Source: Planctomycetaceae bacterium (GTDB taxonomy: Bacteria > Planctomycetota > Planctomycetia > Pirellulales > Pirellulaceae). Taken from it: a DNA stretch of 8,998 nucleotides. Under the pieces are notes generated by a model, which made no database searches, had not been told where the DNA came from, and saw only the letters and a program-made list of their open reading frames with translations. Shown here in pieces: positions 1-7,088 of this stretch. How positions within the stretch are numbered: position 1 is the stretch's first letter; every line of letters starts with the position of its first letter. The stretch is taken from contig DTSG01000415.1 of NCBI GenBank assembly GCA_012965455.1, positions 1-8,998 of the forward strand, read 5' to 3'. Made by a program: the position numbers and the translations under genes.

Positions 1-311
1 TTTTCCAATACTGTTAACTTCCCGTCGACCGAGGGCGATTGAAAAACCACACCCATTTGATGGCGGACGCTACTCAGGTCAGACTCAACGCTCGTACCAA
101 ATACTCGAATCGAACTACTTAGCGAAGACTGCAGATGTTGCATCGGAATCAGAGTCGACAATAACCGAAACAGAGTCGTCTTGCCGCTACCGTTGGGCCC
201 CAGCAAGGCAAATAGCTCTCCGTCGTTTACATCCCACGATACGTCGTCGAGCGCACATCGTTCACCATATTGAAAGGAGAGGTGCTCGATTTTTATCGCG
301 GCAGATTGCAT
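1..311 (-). CDS. ABC transporter ATP-binding protein, N-terminal part (runs off the left edge)
   Basis: This is the first 103 residues of a cytoplasmic ABC ATPase that would power a membrane permease by ATP hydrolysis. Translation from the ATG at 311 gives a Walker A motif GPNGSGKTT at residues 38-46 and a Q-loop in VVFQSPSVDGKLTV (Gln91). An aromatic Tyr15 sits about 23 residues before Walker A, where the A-loop is expected. The signature LSGGQ, Walker B and H-loop lie beyond the window. The Q-loop wording (FQSPS-D-KLTV) resembles ABC-2 type exporter ATPases of the DrrA/CcmA/NosF kind; this is family recall, not a search. The frame is closed by a stop about 60 bp upstream and has no other ATG there, so 311 is the best start, although no clear Shine-Dalgarno precedes it. 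It follows coxD by 57 bp on the same strand, suggesting the same transcript. The substrate is unknown; haem, copper or an oxidase assembly factor are guesses from context only. Confidence 0.9.
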   Translation of the reverse strand, partial: MQSAAIKIEHLSFQYGERCALDDVSWDVNDGELFALLGPNGSGKTTLFRLLSTLIPMQHLQSSLSSSIRVFGTSVESDLSSVRHQMGVVFQSPSVDGKLTVLE

Positions 312-368
312 CGTGACGCTATGGGTTATCGGTTCAATAAGCAGGTGGGAAAGACGGACATGTCATAT

Positions 369-830
369 TCAGTGCTCGTGCGTTGTCGAGTCGGCATGAT
401 TATCATCGTGCGCGGAATCTTTCAAGCCTGTTACAGGGACTGCCGGTTCGACAATTTCATAGGCCGCTCGATCCAAACGTTCATCAGTGTAGTAATGAGT
501 TCGTCGACCAATATCAGGTACCAACATCAACATCAAAAACAGACTCATAATAGAAGCCGGAATCGTAAGAACCCATTTCCACATTCCTTTTTCCCACTTC
601 AAGTGCATAAAGAACGAAATGACTAACAACGCTTTGACGCAGGAAACGGACAACATGATCCCCCATCCGAGTAGCTCTTTACCTTCGAACATTCCCTCGG
701 AAATCATCCATCCAATACCTGCGGAAATCCCCGTACATATTAGCAATCCAATAAAAACCTGGATGTAGATTCGACCATGATCATGTTCATGGTCATCATG
801 ATTTTCGGAATTCTGTTCGTGATCGGACAT
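369..830 (-). CDS. coxD: cytochrome c oxidase subunit IV family protein
   Basis: This is a small membrane subunit of the haem-copper oxidase, 153 residues against about 90-110 for typical bacterial subunit IV (COX4_pro family). Three hydrophobic helices are visible at about residues 21-43, 55-77 and 85-106. The second carries the family-like stretch VKALLVISFFMHLKWE, in which a Lys and a His lie within or next to the membrane. The family role is to stabilise or help assemble the CuB centre, and it has no cofactor of its own. The N-terminal tail is rich in His and acidic residues (His4, 11, 14, 16, 18). A C-terminal tail of about 45 residues after the last helix carries four more His (141, 145, 151, 153) and explains most of the extra length. 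The ATG at 830 has only a weak purine-rich stretch ahead of it. It lies 80 bp after coxC and 57 bp before the ABC ATPase gene. The low sequence conservation of this family makes the name a little less certain than those of subunits I-III. Confidence 0.88.
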   Translation of the reverse strand: MSDHEQNSENHDDHEHDHGRIYIQVFIGLLICTGISAGIGWMISEGMFEGKELLGWGIMLSVSCVKALLVISFFMHLKWEKGMWKWVLTIPASIMSLFLMLMLVPDIGRRTHYYTDERLDRAAYEIVEPAVPVTGLKDSAHDDNHADSTTHEH

Positions 831-910
831 CTTTTTGTCTCTTTCAAACGTTAACGTCTAATAATGAATCGTTCAATACAAAAGTGCGCTGCCGCAACTA
901 TGGTGCACAC

Positions 911-2167
911 TTAGAAAAGATAAAACAAGGGGAATAGGAATATCCAAACTAGGTCGACAAAGTGCCAATACAATCCGGTGTTCTCAATGTAGTTAGCTCG
1001 TTTTTCATCAAGGGTCCAAGCCAAAGGAAATCCAAAGGCGATTAAACCGACAATCACGTGAAGGGCGTGAAATCCTGTCAGTAAAAAGTAGGTGCTTGAC
1101 CACATATTACCACTGGGGATGTGCATTGCGAGAATCAAACCGGCGTGCTGTTCCTCATGCAACTTTTGATTTATCCCTCCACCGGGATGGGCATGCTCTT
1201 CGTCGTGAACCGCCGAGTGTTGGCGACTCCAATATGCTTGCCGCGCTGCCAGTAATTTCATTTCAAAATCTAACGAAGTCGCCGTTTCGCCATCGGCTTG
1301 TTGTAGCTGACTCTGTTCCACGTTAACTTCATCAATTCGACGCGAAAGATAAGCCGTTTCACTTTCTCGTAAATGCAGTATGTAGCCAGCGTATCGGGGC
1401 AACGCGTATACATCTTGAGAAACGGAAATCAGTACATCACGGTGATTAAGCCCGGCAATATTAGCGGCACTTTGTGTATTGGGTACTCGTCCAATGACAT
1501 ATTCCGCCCACTGTAGCGAACCATGCAGAAACTCTTCGAGCATCGCTTGAGTCTCCGCTTTCATTGTCGATTTATTGGCTATGCTCACGCTCTTATCGTC
1601 AGGGACCTTGTCAGCTTGTTCAGTCGCTGAGTCCTCGGCCTTGGATCCCGCCAACGGCAATACCGCTCCCTTGGAATACTCAGCTATTTGATCTTTGAGC
1701 CGAGCGAGATAGTAAACATCAGACTGTTCGTGCAACAGACTGCGACCACCAGGTTGTGGGTGAATACCATGAGCAAATTTACTCGAATACTCATACATCT
1801 TGATTCCCAAGAACGCACAGCCACAAAGGAAGGTGACTGTTAAATACATCTTAGCCTTAGCAGCTAGATTCTTCTTGGCGGCTTCAAAGGTAAGTACGAC
1901 CGTAAAGCTAGAGAAAATAAGGATGAACGTATTGATGGTTCCCAGCAGTTCGTCAACGTGTACATCATGCGGTCGTGGCCACGTGCCGGCGGGGGCACCA
2001 AAACGCAGTACGATATAAGTACCGATCAAGGCTGCAAAAAACATGATTTCTGTTGATAGAAACAGCCAGAGGATCACTTTGCCGTTATTGATCGGTAATG
2101 CTTCTTGGTAGACCAAATCCACATGACCATGATGACCATCGTCTTGATGTTGTTCGTGTTCACTCAT
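911..2167 (-). CDS. coxC: cytochrome c oxidase subunit III with a large periplasmic insertion
   Basis: This is the third core subunit of the aa3 oxidase, which supports proton uptake and stability of subunit I. The ATG at 2167 gives 418 residues; an in-frame TTG at 2179 would add four, and neither has a clear ribosome site. Helices lie at about 30-54 (with STEIMFF, the conserved membrane Glu), 74-94, 106-124, 356-381 (YFLLTGFHALHVIVGL) and 398-418 (LYWHFVDLVWIFLFPLFYLF), the five-helix plan of bacterial forms of about 200 residues. Between helices 3 and 4 there is an extra hydrophilic block of about 200 residues (about 136-346) with no CxxCH and no obvious domain. From the known topology of the family this loop should face the periplasm. 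The reading frame is open throughout and both flanks match the family, so the block is a true insertion rather than a frameshift. The N-terminal tail is His-rich (MSEHEQHQDDGHHGH). It lies 50 bp after ctaB. Confidence 0.95.
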   Translation of the reverse strand: MSEHEQHQDDGHHGHVDLVYQEALPINNGKVILWLFLSTEIMFFAALIGTYIVLRFGAPAGTWPRPHDVHVDELLGTINTFILIFSSFTVVLTFEAAKKNLAAKAKMYLTVTFLCGCAFLGIKMYEYSSKFAHGIHPQPGGRSLLHEQSDVYYLARLKDQIAEYSKGAVLPLAGSKAEDSATEQADKVPDDKSVSIANKSTMKAETQAMLEEFLHGSLQWAEYVIGRVPNTQSAANIAGLNHRDVLISVSQDVYALPRYAGYILHLRESETAYLSRRIDEVNVEQSQLQQADGETATSLDFEMKLLAARQAYWSRQHSAVHDEEHAHPGGGINQKLHEEQHAGLILAMHIPSGNMWSSTYFLLTGFHALHVIVGLIAFGFPLAWTLDEKRANYIENTGLYWHFVDLVWIFLFPLFYLF

Positions 2168-2217
2168 TTCTTGTTTCAACTAATTAAGATTTCAAAGGGT
2201 TATGAAAAAGGTTTTCA

Positions 2218-3135
2218 CTACCAGGCAAACGAGCCTATTGGTAGCGTAACCAAGGTTAGTAGGTAAATCGGTAAATAGATCAAGCTCATCCGCAACAACT
2301 GCCGAGCTGAACGTTGATTCCTGCCAAAACAAAACCGGATGGCAAAACTCAATTGAATCACTCCCATCACGAATACTAATAATAATTGAGCATGACTATC
2401 CGGCACGAACCACAACGGAACGAAACTAATCGGTAACAATATCAAGGCACCAACGACCGCTTCGACACCCGCTCGACGCCCACTGGGATCAACCACCGGC
2501 CACATTTTCATACCGGCTTGTTTGTATTGGTCACGGTAGATCCAAGCAATCGCCATAAAATGCGGAAACTGCCAAAAGAACACGACGGCAAACAATGCTA
2601 ACCAACGAGGATCACCCCAATTCCCCCCGACTGTCGCCCAGCCCATCAGGATTGGCAGTGCACCGGAAATAGCACCGACGACAGTGTTCAATGGAGTGCG
2701 TGTTTTAAGTGGCGTATAAGCAACGACATAGACGAGCCAAGTTAGAATCGCAAACAGAGCGGTCAATGGATTGACGAACCAGATCAAGTAAGCGACTCCG
2801 ATCACGAGCGTCAAAACAACCAGTGACATCACCCATTGTCCAGAAAGACGATTTGCCGGCAGTGGTCGGTTTTGCGTGCGGGGCATCCGAGCATCTAGAT
2901 CGCGTTCCATCCATTGATTCATTCCACTGGCGCTCGAAGCAGTCAGCAGTGTCCCCACGAGAGCATGCAACACGACAAGCGGGTCTGGTTGTCCCCAACT
3001 TGCAACGAATGCCGTAATGGCAACCGACACCACGACCATCACGGTGATCCGCGGCTTGGTTAGCTCAATATAGTCAGCCAACCGCGCAAGCACTCCAGCT
3101 TGTGTTTCGTTCAGTGGCACAACGCTGCTACTCAT
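2218..3135 (-). CDS. ctaB: protohaem IX farnesyltransferase (haem O synthase)
   Basis: This is an integral-membrane UbiA-type prenyltransferase that attaches farnesyl from farnesyl diphosphate to the vinyl group of haem B, giving haem O for CtaA. The first Asp-rich catalytic motif is clear: N73 followed by ERDLDARMPRTQNRPLP at 77-93, binding Mg-diphosphate. The family signatures YIELTKPRI (22-30), YTPLKTRTPLN (140-150) and ALPILMGW follow. The second active-site loop is QFPHFMAIAWIYRDQY with KQAGMKM (about 189-211). About nine hydrophobic segments are visible. The length of 305 residues is usual for the family. I chose the ATG at 3135 because AAGGGG lies nine bases upstream; an in-frame GTG at 3171 would add 12 residues with no membrane or motif content. 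It follows ctaA by 71 bp and precedes coxC by 50 bp, placing haem A biosynthesis in the middle of the oxidase operon. The name cyoE is used for the same family in quinol-oxidase operons. Confidence 0.97.
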   Translation of the reverse strand: MSSSVVPLNETQAGVLARLADYIELTKPRITVMVVVSVAITAFVASWGQPDPLVVLHALVGTLLTASSASGMNQWMERDLDARMPRTQNRPLPANRLSGQWVMSLVVLTLVIGVAYLIWFVNPLTALFAILTWLVYVVAYTPLKTRTPLNTVVGAISGALPILMGWATVGGNWGDPRWLALFAVVFFWQFPHFMAIAWIYRDQYKQAGMKMWPVVDPSGRRAGVEAVVGALILLPISFVPLWFVPDSHAQLLLVFVMGVIQLSFAIRFCFGRNQRSARQLLRMSLIYLPIYLLTLVTLPIGSFAW

Positions 3136-3144
3136 CAAACAATT

Positions 3145-3150
3145 CCCCTT
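3145..3150 (-). promoter_or_regulatory. ribosome binding site of ctaB
   Basis: AAGGGG on the minus strand lies nine bases before the ATG at 3135. It decides that start over the in-frame GTG at 3171. It lies inside what would be coding sequence if the GTG were used. Confidence 0.6.
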
Positions 3151-3206
3151 AAACTCTGTCGTACTCAACACCTTATTTGTTGTCGAGTATCCGTCTATTT
3201 TATTAA

Positions 3207-4280
3207 CTAACTTGTTTCAATAACTTCGGTGGCTTCTAATTGTTGCGTTACAAATTGCAAGCGTAACAGTCTCGTCGTCAACAAGGCAGCCATCACAAGA
3301 ATGACCGACCCAATCGCAACGTGTCCCGTGACAACATGAGATTGAAACCAACCTTGGGTCACAACCAGATGGTCTGCTAGGTACCTGTTGTTACCCAGCC
3401 CGGCAGGCCATCCAAATTTTAAAACCCAAGTTCCAATTCCCATCAATAGCTGCACGACAATTAGTAGTCCCATCTGTTTTGCCCCTGAGCGTATACTCTG
3501 GGGCAAGTTCTTGGTGCATCTAATTGCCAAACACAGCATCACGATGTGTCCCGTCACAGCCACTGCCATGCCAATATGAAAAATCACTAGCAGGGAATAT
3601 GTCTGCGGCGATGTGGTTACAGGAATATGACGAATGCTAGCTCCCAGAATTAACTGGCAATAAACCAAAATCGTCGTCAGCCTCGCTAACCGTAGTGCAG
3701 CATTAAATTGTTGTTTGTCGTCCTCAATAAATTCACTATCTTCGTTTTGCTCGTTTTTGTTGTCTGCCTCAGCAGCACTCAATTCAGGCGAAACGGGATT
3801 CTGCCAAAATTTAGAAAACATCACGGCAATAATCGTCGTTAAAACCAAAAAGGCTGGCCCCGTACATCCGTGAATCATCGCCAGAGTAACGTCGTTAAGT
3901 CGTACTCGGACTCCACCCAAGATTCCTTGAGCGATCACGGCAACCAGTGCCACAATAACTAACTTTCGCATCCACGACCGTGCGTCCGTTTTCAGGACGA
4001 CAACCATCAATGCTATCGTAACCATTCCAACTAATGCTGCTAGTAACCGGTGACCATGTTCAATGAACAGGTCCCATGGTCCTAGCAACCAGCTTTCCCA
4101 CGGATACAAAAACATATTGTATCCATATGTGTTCGGCCAATCTGGAACAGCCATCCCCGCATCTGTCGTGGTCACAAGACCACCCACCCAGATAAGAGGA
4201 AAGGTTAGGACAGTAAGTAATAAAGCCAGCCGTCGCGACCATCGATTCATTCGCCCATTTGTGGCGGACAAACTCATCAT
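3207..4280 (-). CDS. ctaA: haem A synthase (COX15/CtaA family)
   Basis: This membrane enzyme oxidises the C8 methyl of haem O to a formyl group, making haem A for subunit I. The 357-residue product shows the family plan of two four-helix halves. The first half has GGLVTTTDAGMAVPDWP at 33-49 and EHGHR at 74-78, the expected haem-ligand motif, with a second His at 137. The second half has His235 (FHIG) and His315/His320 (FQSHVVTGH). The first periplasmic loop (about 35-74) has no Cys, so the Cys pair of Bacillus-type CtaA is absent, as in several other CtaA classes. Residues about 161-192, between the halves, form a strongly acidic, Glu/Asp/Asn-rich linker expected on the cytoplasmic side. The start is the ATG at 4280, directly followed by a second ATG; AAGG lies 13 bases upstream, which is weak. 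A third ATG at 4250 would still precede helix 1. It follows coxA by 109 bp. Confidence 0.96.
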   Translation of the reverse strand: MMSLSATNGRMNRWSRRLALLLTVLTFPLIWVGGLVTTTDAGMAVPDWPNTYGYNMFLYPWESWLLGPWDLFIEHGHRLLAALVGMVTIALMVVVLKTDARSWMRKLVIVALVAVIAQGILGGVRVRLNDVTLAMIHGCTGPAFLVLTTIIAVMFSKFWQNPVSPELSAAEADNKNEQNEDSEFIEDDKQQFNAALRLARLTTILVYCQLILGASIRHIPVTTSPQTYSLLVIFHIGMAVAVTGHIVMLCLAIRCTKNLPQSIRSGAKQMGLLIVVQLLMGIGTWVLKFGWPAGLGNNRYLADHLVVTQGWFQSHVVTGHVAIGSVILVMAALLTTRLLRLQFVTQQLEATEVIETS

Positions 4281-4389
4281 GCTTTCTCACTTACCTTATA
4301 GCTGTGCCGTGTTATGGTAACGATGGAACAACCAGTCCTGGTGTAATTTTTAATTCGTTGTTGCGCTTGTTTGTTGTTTTGTTCGTCAA

Positions 4390-6201
4390 TTAATGATCGC
4401 CGCCACTCTCTGTATCATCACCCTCGGAAACATCCTCCGGTGGTGGTTGCGTCTGTGGATAATAATCTTCATCCACTTCCGGTGAACCATATTCGTACGG
4501 TCCACGATAGACGATTGGCTGTTTATCAAAGTTGCCGTGGGCCACAGGCGGACTCGGGCAAAACCACTCCAATCCATTAGCACGCCAAGGATTCCGCCCA
4601 ACGCGTGGTCCCTTGAATATGCTATAGAAGAAGTTGATTGCGAAAATTATTTGACTTAAAAACATCGCAAATGCACACAAAGTAATAAATTGATTCATCG
4701 GTAGCATCTGTTTGAATGTTTCGTAATGATACGGATCCGCCAAACGCCGCGGGAAACCAACGGCCCCCAAAATATGCATTAAGTAAAACGTTCCGTTCAT
4801 AAACACGAAGGTCAAAAAGAAGTGCCACTTACCAGCGGTTTCATTCATACTGCGACCAAACATTTTGGGAAACCAAAAATAGATTGCTCCAAATACGGCC
4901 ATTGCTGTGCCGCAGAACAATACATAATGGAAGTGTGCCACGATGTAATAGGTGTCGTGTATGAAAATATCAACTGGTGTAGCAGCCATGAAAATTCCAG
5001 ACAAACCACCAATGATAAACATCGATACAAATGACAATGAAAATAACATGGGTGTGGTGAACTGAATCTTCCCACCCCAAATTGTACCCAGCCAATTAAA
5101 AACCTTGATGGCAGATGGCAAGGCAATCATCATCGTCGAAACCATGAACGTCATACCCAACATCGGATTCATGCCGGAGACAAACATATGATGACCCCAG
5201 ACGATAAATCCCAACCCCGCAATCCCAGAAATTGCATAGACCATTGGCTTGTAGCCGAAGATTGGTTTGCGAGCAAAGCAGGACAGCATGTCAGAGACCA
5301 TACCCATCGCGGGCAAGATCATGATATAGACCGCCGGATGCGAATAGAACCAAAATAAGTGCTGCCACAGCAATGGCTGTCCACCACCGGAAAGCATCTC
5401 GGAGTTATTAACAACCAAACCTTCGGGAATAAAAAATCCTGTTCCCATAAGACGATCGAGTAGTTGCATGACACCACCTGCTGTTAAAACCGGCAAAGCG
5501 AAAGCCTGCAAAATAGCGGTGATGAACATACTCCAAATCGTCATCGGCAAACGGAACATGGTCAGTCCTGGAGCACGCATTTGAATGATCGTAGTCAGGT
5601 AGTTTACTGAACCCAACATCGAAGCGATTCCGACTAGCGTAACGCCTGTCAACCACCAAGTTTGCGCCATTACACTTCCCGGCGCCGCCGATAGCACCGA
5701 GGACAAGGGAGGATAGGAAGTCCACCCCCCGCCGGCTCCGTAGGGTGGCGTGAGAAAACTAATGCCAATACAGATAAAAGCTGGCCACATAAACCAATAA
5801 CTGAGCATATTAAGAGTCGGAAACGCCATGTCCTCCGCACCAATCATCAAGGGAATCAAGAAGTTACCGAACGCCCCAGCTAAGATTGGAATGATGACGA
5901 AAAAGACCATCACCGTTGCATGCATGGTAAACAATGTTGTGTAGAATTCAGGCGAAATCTGACCGCCTTCAGCTGAAAACAAACGACCACCAATAATGGG
6001 CATGTCGGTCCAAGGAAATGCTAACTGCCAACGAATTCCCATCGCTAATATACCGCCAACAAAAAACCACAGCAGTGTCGAGAACAGAAACTGCAGGCCA
6101 ATCATCTTGTGATCTTTAGAAAACACATAGGTCGAAATAAACAATTTCAGAGACATTGTCCCTGCGTGTCCATGACCGTCATCTACCGTAGCTGTATTCA
6201 T
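4390..6201 (-). CDS. coxA: cytochrome c oxidase subunit I, A2-type haem-copper oxidase
   Basis: This is the catalytic subunit that reduces O2 to water and pumps protons. It has 603 residues and at least 12 hydrophobic segments. Haem a ligands are His94 (TMHATVMVFF) and His425. The haem a3 ligand is His423, in VAHFHYV. CuB ligands are His288 and His337/338 (WGHHMF). Tyr292 is placed for the His-Tyr crosslink. The D-channel entry is present (Asp124 in EDMAFP, with Asn113 and Asn131). Glu is absent at the end of that channel: the motif reads YSHPAVY (286-292), the Tyr-Ser signature of A2-type enzymes. The K-channel Lys366 is present (LPSAIK), with Ser363 where many enzymes have Thr. His415-Asp416 match the Mg site, and Arg485-Arg486 the haem propionate pair. 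The C-terminal tail has NPW-A--LEW--PSPP, typical of the family, then an acidic end. The start is an ATG with no good ribosome site, 24 bp after coxB. Confidence 0.99.
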   Translation of the reverse strand: MNTATVDDGHGHAGTMSLKLFISTYVFSKDHKMIGLQFLFSTLLWFFVGGILAMGIRWQLAFPWTDMPIIGGRLFSAEGGQISPEFYTTLFTMHATVMVFFVIIPILAGAFGNFLIPLMIGAEDMAFPTLNMLSYWFMWPAFICIGISFLTPPYGAGGGWTSYPPLSSVLSAAPGSVMAQTWWLTGVTLVGIASMLGSVNYLTTIIQMRAPGLTMFRLPMTIWSMFITAILQAFALPVLTAGGVMQLLDRLMGTGFFIPEGLVVNNSEMLSGGGQPLLWQHLFWFYSHPAVYIMILPAMGMVSDMLSCFARKPIFGYKPMVYAISGIAGLGFIVWGHHMFVSGMNPMLGMTFMVSTMMIALPSAIKVFNWLGTIWGGKIQFTTPMLFSLSFVSMFIIGGLSGIFMAATPVDIFIHDTYYIVAHFHYVLFCGTAMAVFGAIYFWFPKMFGRSMNETAGKWHFFLTFVFMNGTFYLMHILGAVGFPRRLADPYHYETFKQMLPMNQFITLCAFAMFLSQIIFAINFFYSIFKGPRVGRNPWRANGLEWFCPSPPVAHGNFDKQPIVYRGPYEYGSPEVDEDYYPQTQPPPEDVSEGDDTESGGDH

Positions 6202-6225
6202 CGTTTGTCTAATATCCTGCTGTTA

Positions 6226-7026
6226 CTACTCATTAACATTAAGAGAAGTTTTGTTTTGTTCTGCTATGGCGCTCGCCATCCATTCTCTGAAATCGTCCTC
6301 AGACTGCACAATCAAGCGACCTCGCATTTTATAATGCCCCCAGCCACACAGTTCAGCACAGACGATGTCGTAGGTTCCGGTCTTTTTCGCTTCAAACCAA
6401 ATGTGCTGTTTCATGCCCGGCACAACATCCTGCTTGATACGCATATTTGGCAAAAAGAAACTGTGCAACACATCTTGTGTCTGAATCCGAATAACGATTT
6501 CTTCATTGACTGGTATATGGAGATCATTCACAAGATGAACATCATCCGGCGTACCGATAATTTTATCTTCACCAGCATATTGCATGCGCCATTCAAATTG
6601 ACGCCCCGTGACTAAAAGCAATGGTGGTTTTTTGAAACCAGTCGCTTTGTCAGTTGGGTATTTCATCCGAGCATCTGCCCACGCGTCCATCTGAAAGATC
6701 GCAATAAACAGTAACGTTGCCGCCGGTATGATTGACCAAATGATCTCCACTGTATGCGATCCATGCAGATACTTGACCGGTTCTGTATTCCGATCGGCAT
6801 CATATTTCCACATGAACCAGAACATCAAAAACGACGTCACAATGAACACGACTCCCGTCAAATACAGGATAAACATGAACAGCTTATCGACAACCGCACC
6901 GTGTTGGCTAATATCCTCAGGTAACCAATGGTTAGCAAAAATGCCACCAGGTATAGCGGCAAATACGAACGCCGCGACACCAAGAATTGGTACTGACAGG
7001 AATAGTAGGCTCCAAAAACGTCCCAC
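6226..7026 (-). CDS. coxB: cytochrome c oxidase subunit II (CuA subunit), no fused cytochrome c
   Basis: This is the electron-entry subunit. Its periplasmic cupredoxin domain holds the binuclear CuA centre that passes electrons to haem a. The CuA ligands are all present: His188 (VLHSFFLP), Cys223 and Cys227 with Glu225 between them (CAELC), His231 and Met234 (GWGHYKM). Trp146 in GRQFEWRMQY occupies the position of the electron-entry aromatic patch. Three hydrophobic segments precede the domain: about 5-27, 47-73 and 93-114. The first may be an uncleaved anchor or a signal peptide. The protein ends about 30 residues after the Met ligand, so the C-terminal cytochrome c domain of true caa3 enzymes is missing. 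The start is a GTG at 7026 supported by GGGAG seven bases upstream. It lies 62 bp after the dihaem lipoprotein gene and 24 bp before coxA. Confidence 0.98.
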   Translation of the reverse strand: MGRFWSLLFLSVPILGVAAFVFAAIPGGIFANHWLPEDISQHGAVVDKLFMFILYLTGVVFIVTSFLMFWFMWKYDADRNTEPVKYLHGSHTVEIIWSIIPAATLLFIAIFQMDAWADARMKYPTDKATGFKKPPLLLVTGRQFEWRMQYAGEDKIIGTPDDVHLVNDLHIPVNEEIVIRIQTQDVLHSFFLPNMRIKQDVVPGMKQHIWFEAKKTGTYDIVCAELCGWGHYKMRGRLIVQSEDDFREWMASAIAEQNKTSLNVNE

Positions 7027-7033
7027 CTTGTTT

Positions 7034-7038
7034 CTCCC
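7034..7038 (-). promoter_or_regulatory. ribosome binding site of coxB
   Basis: GGGAG on the minus strand lies seven bases before the GTG at 7026. It is the best Shine-Dalgarno match in the window and supports a non-ATG start for coxB. Confidence 0.65.
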
Positions 7039-7088
7039 AAAAAATAAATTACGTTGAATTACTTAAAATGTTTTACGATAACTCGATA

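Noticed and set aside
270..626. Plus-strand open frame of 118 codons
   Set aside because: It overlaps the ABC ATPase start and the C-terminal half of coxD in antisense, and its product has no recognisable motif. It is a shadow of the minus-strand genes.
1130..1762. Frameshift or misassembly as the cause of the long subunit III
   Set aside because: The frame stays open from the first to the last helix without a stop, the composition resembles the flanks, and the family motifs on both sides are in the same frame.
4331..4342. Small inverted repeat ACCAG-TC-CTGGT between coxA and ctaA, considered as a terminator or operator
   Set aside because: The loop of two bases is too short for a stable hairpin, no U-run follows on the minus strand, and the operon continues through it. 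An operator is possible but a 12-base palindrome alone is not support.
6109..6615. Plus-strand open frame of 168 codons
   Set aside because: It lies opposite the start of coxA and most of the 3' half of coxB, both certain genes. Its translation has no family features, and it has no ribosome site or neighbours on its strand.
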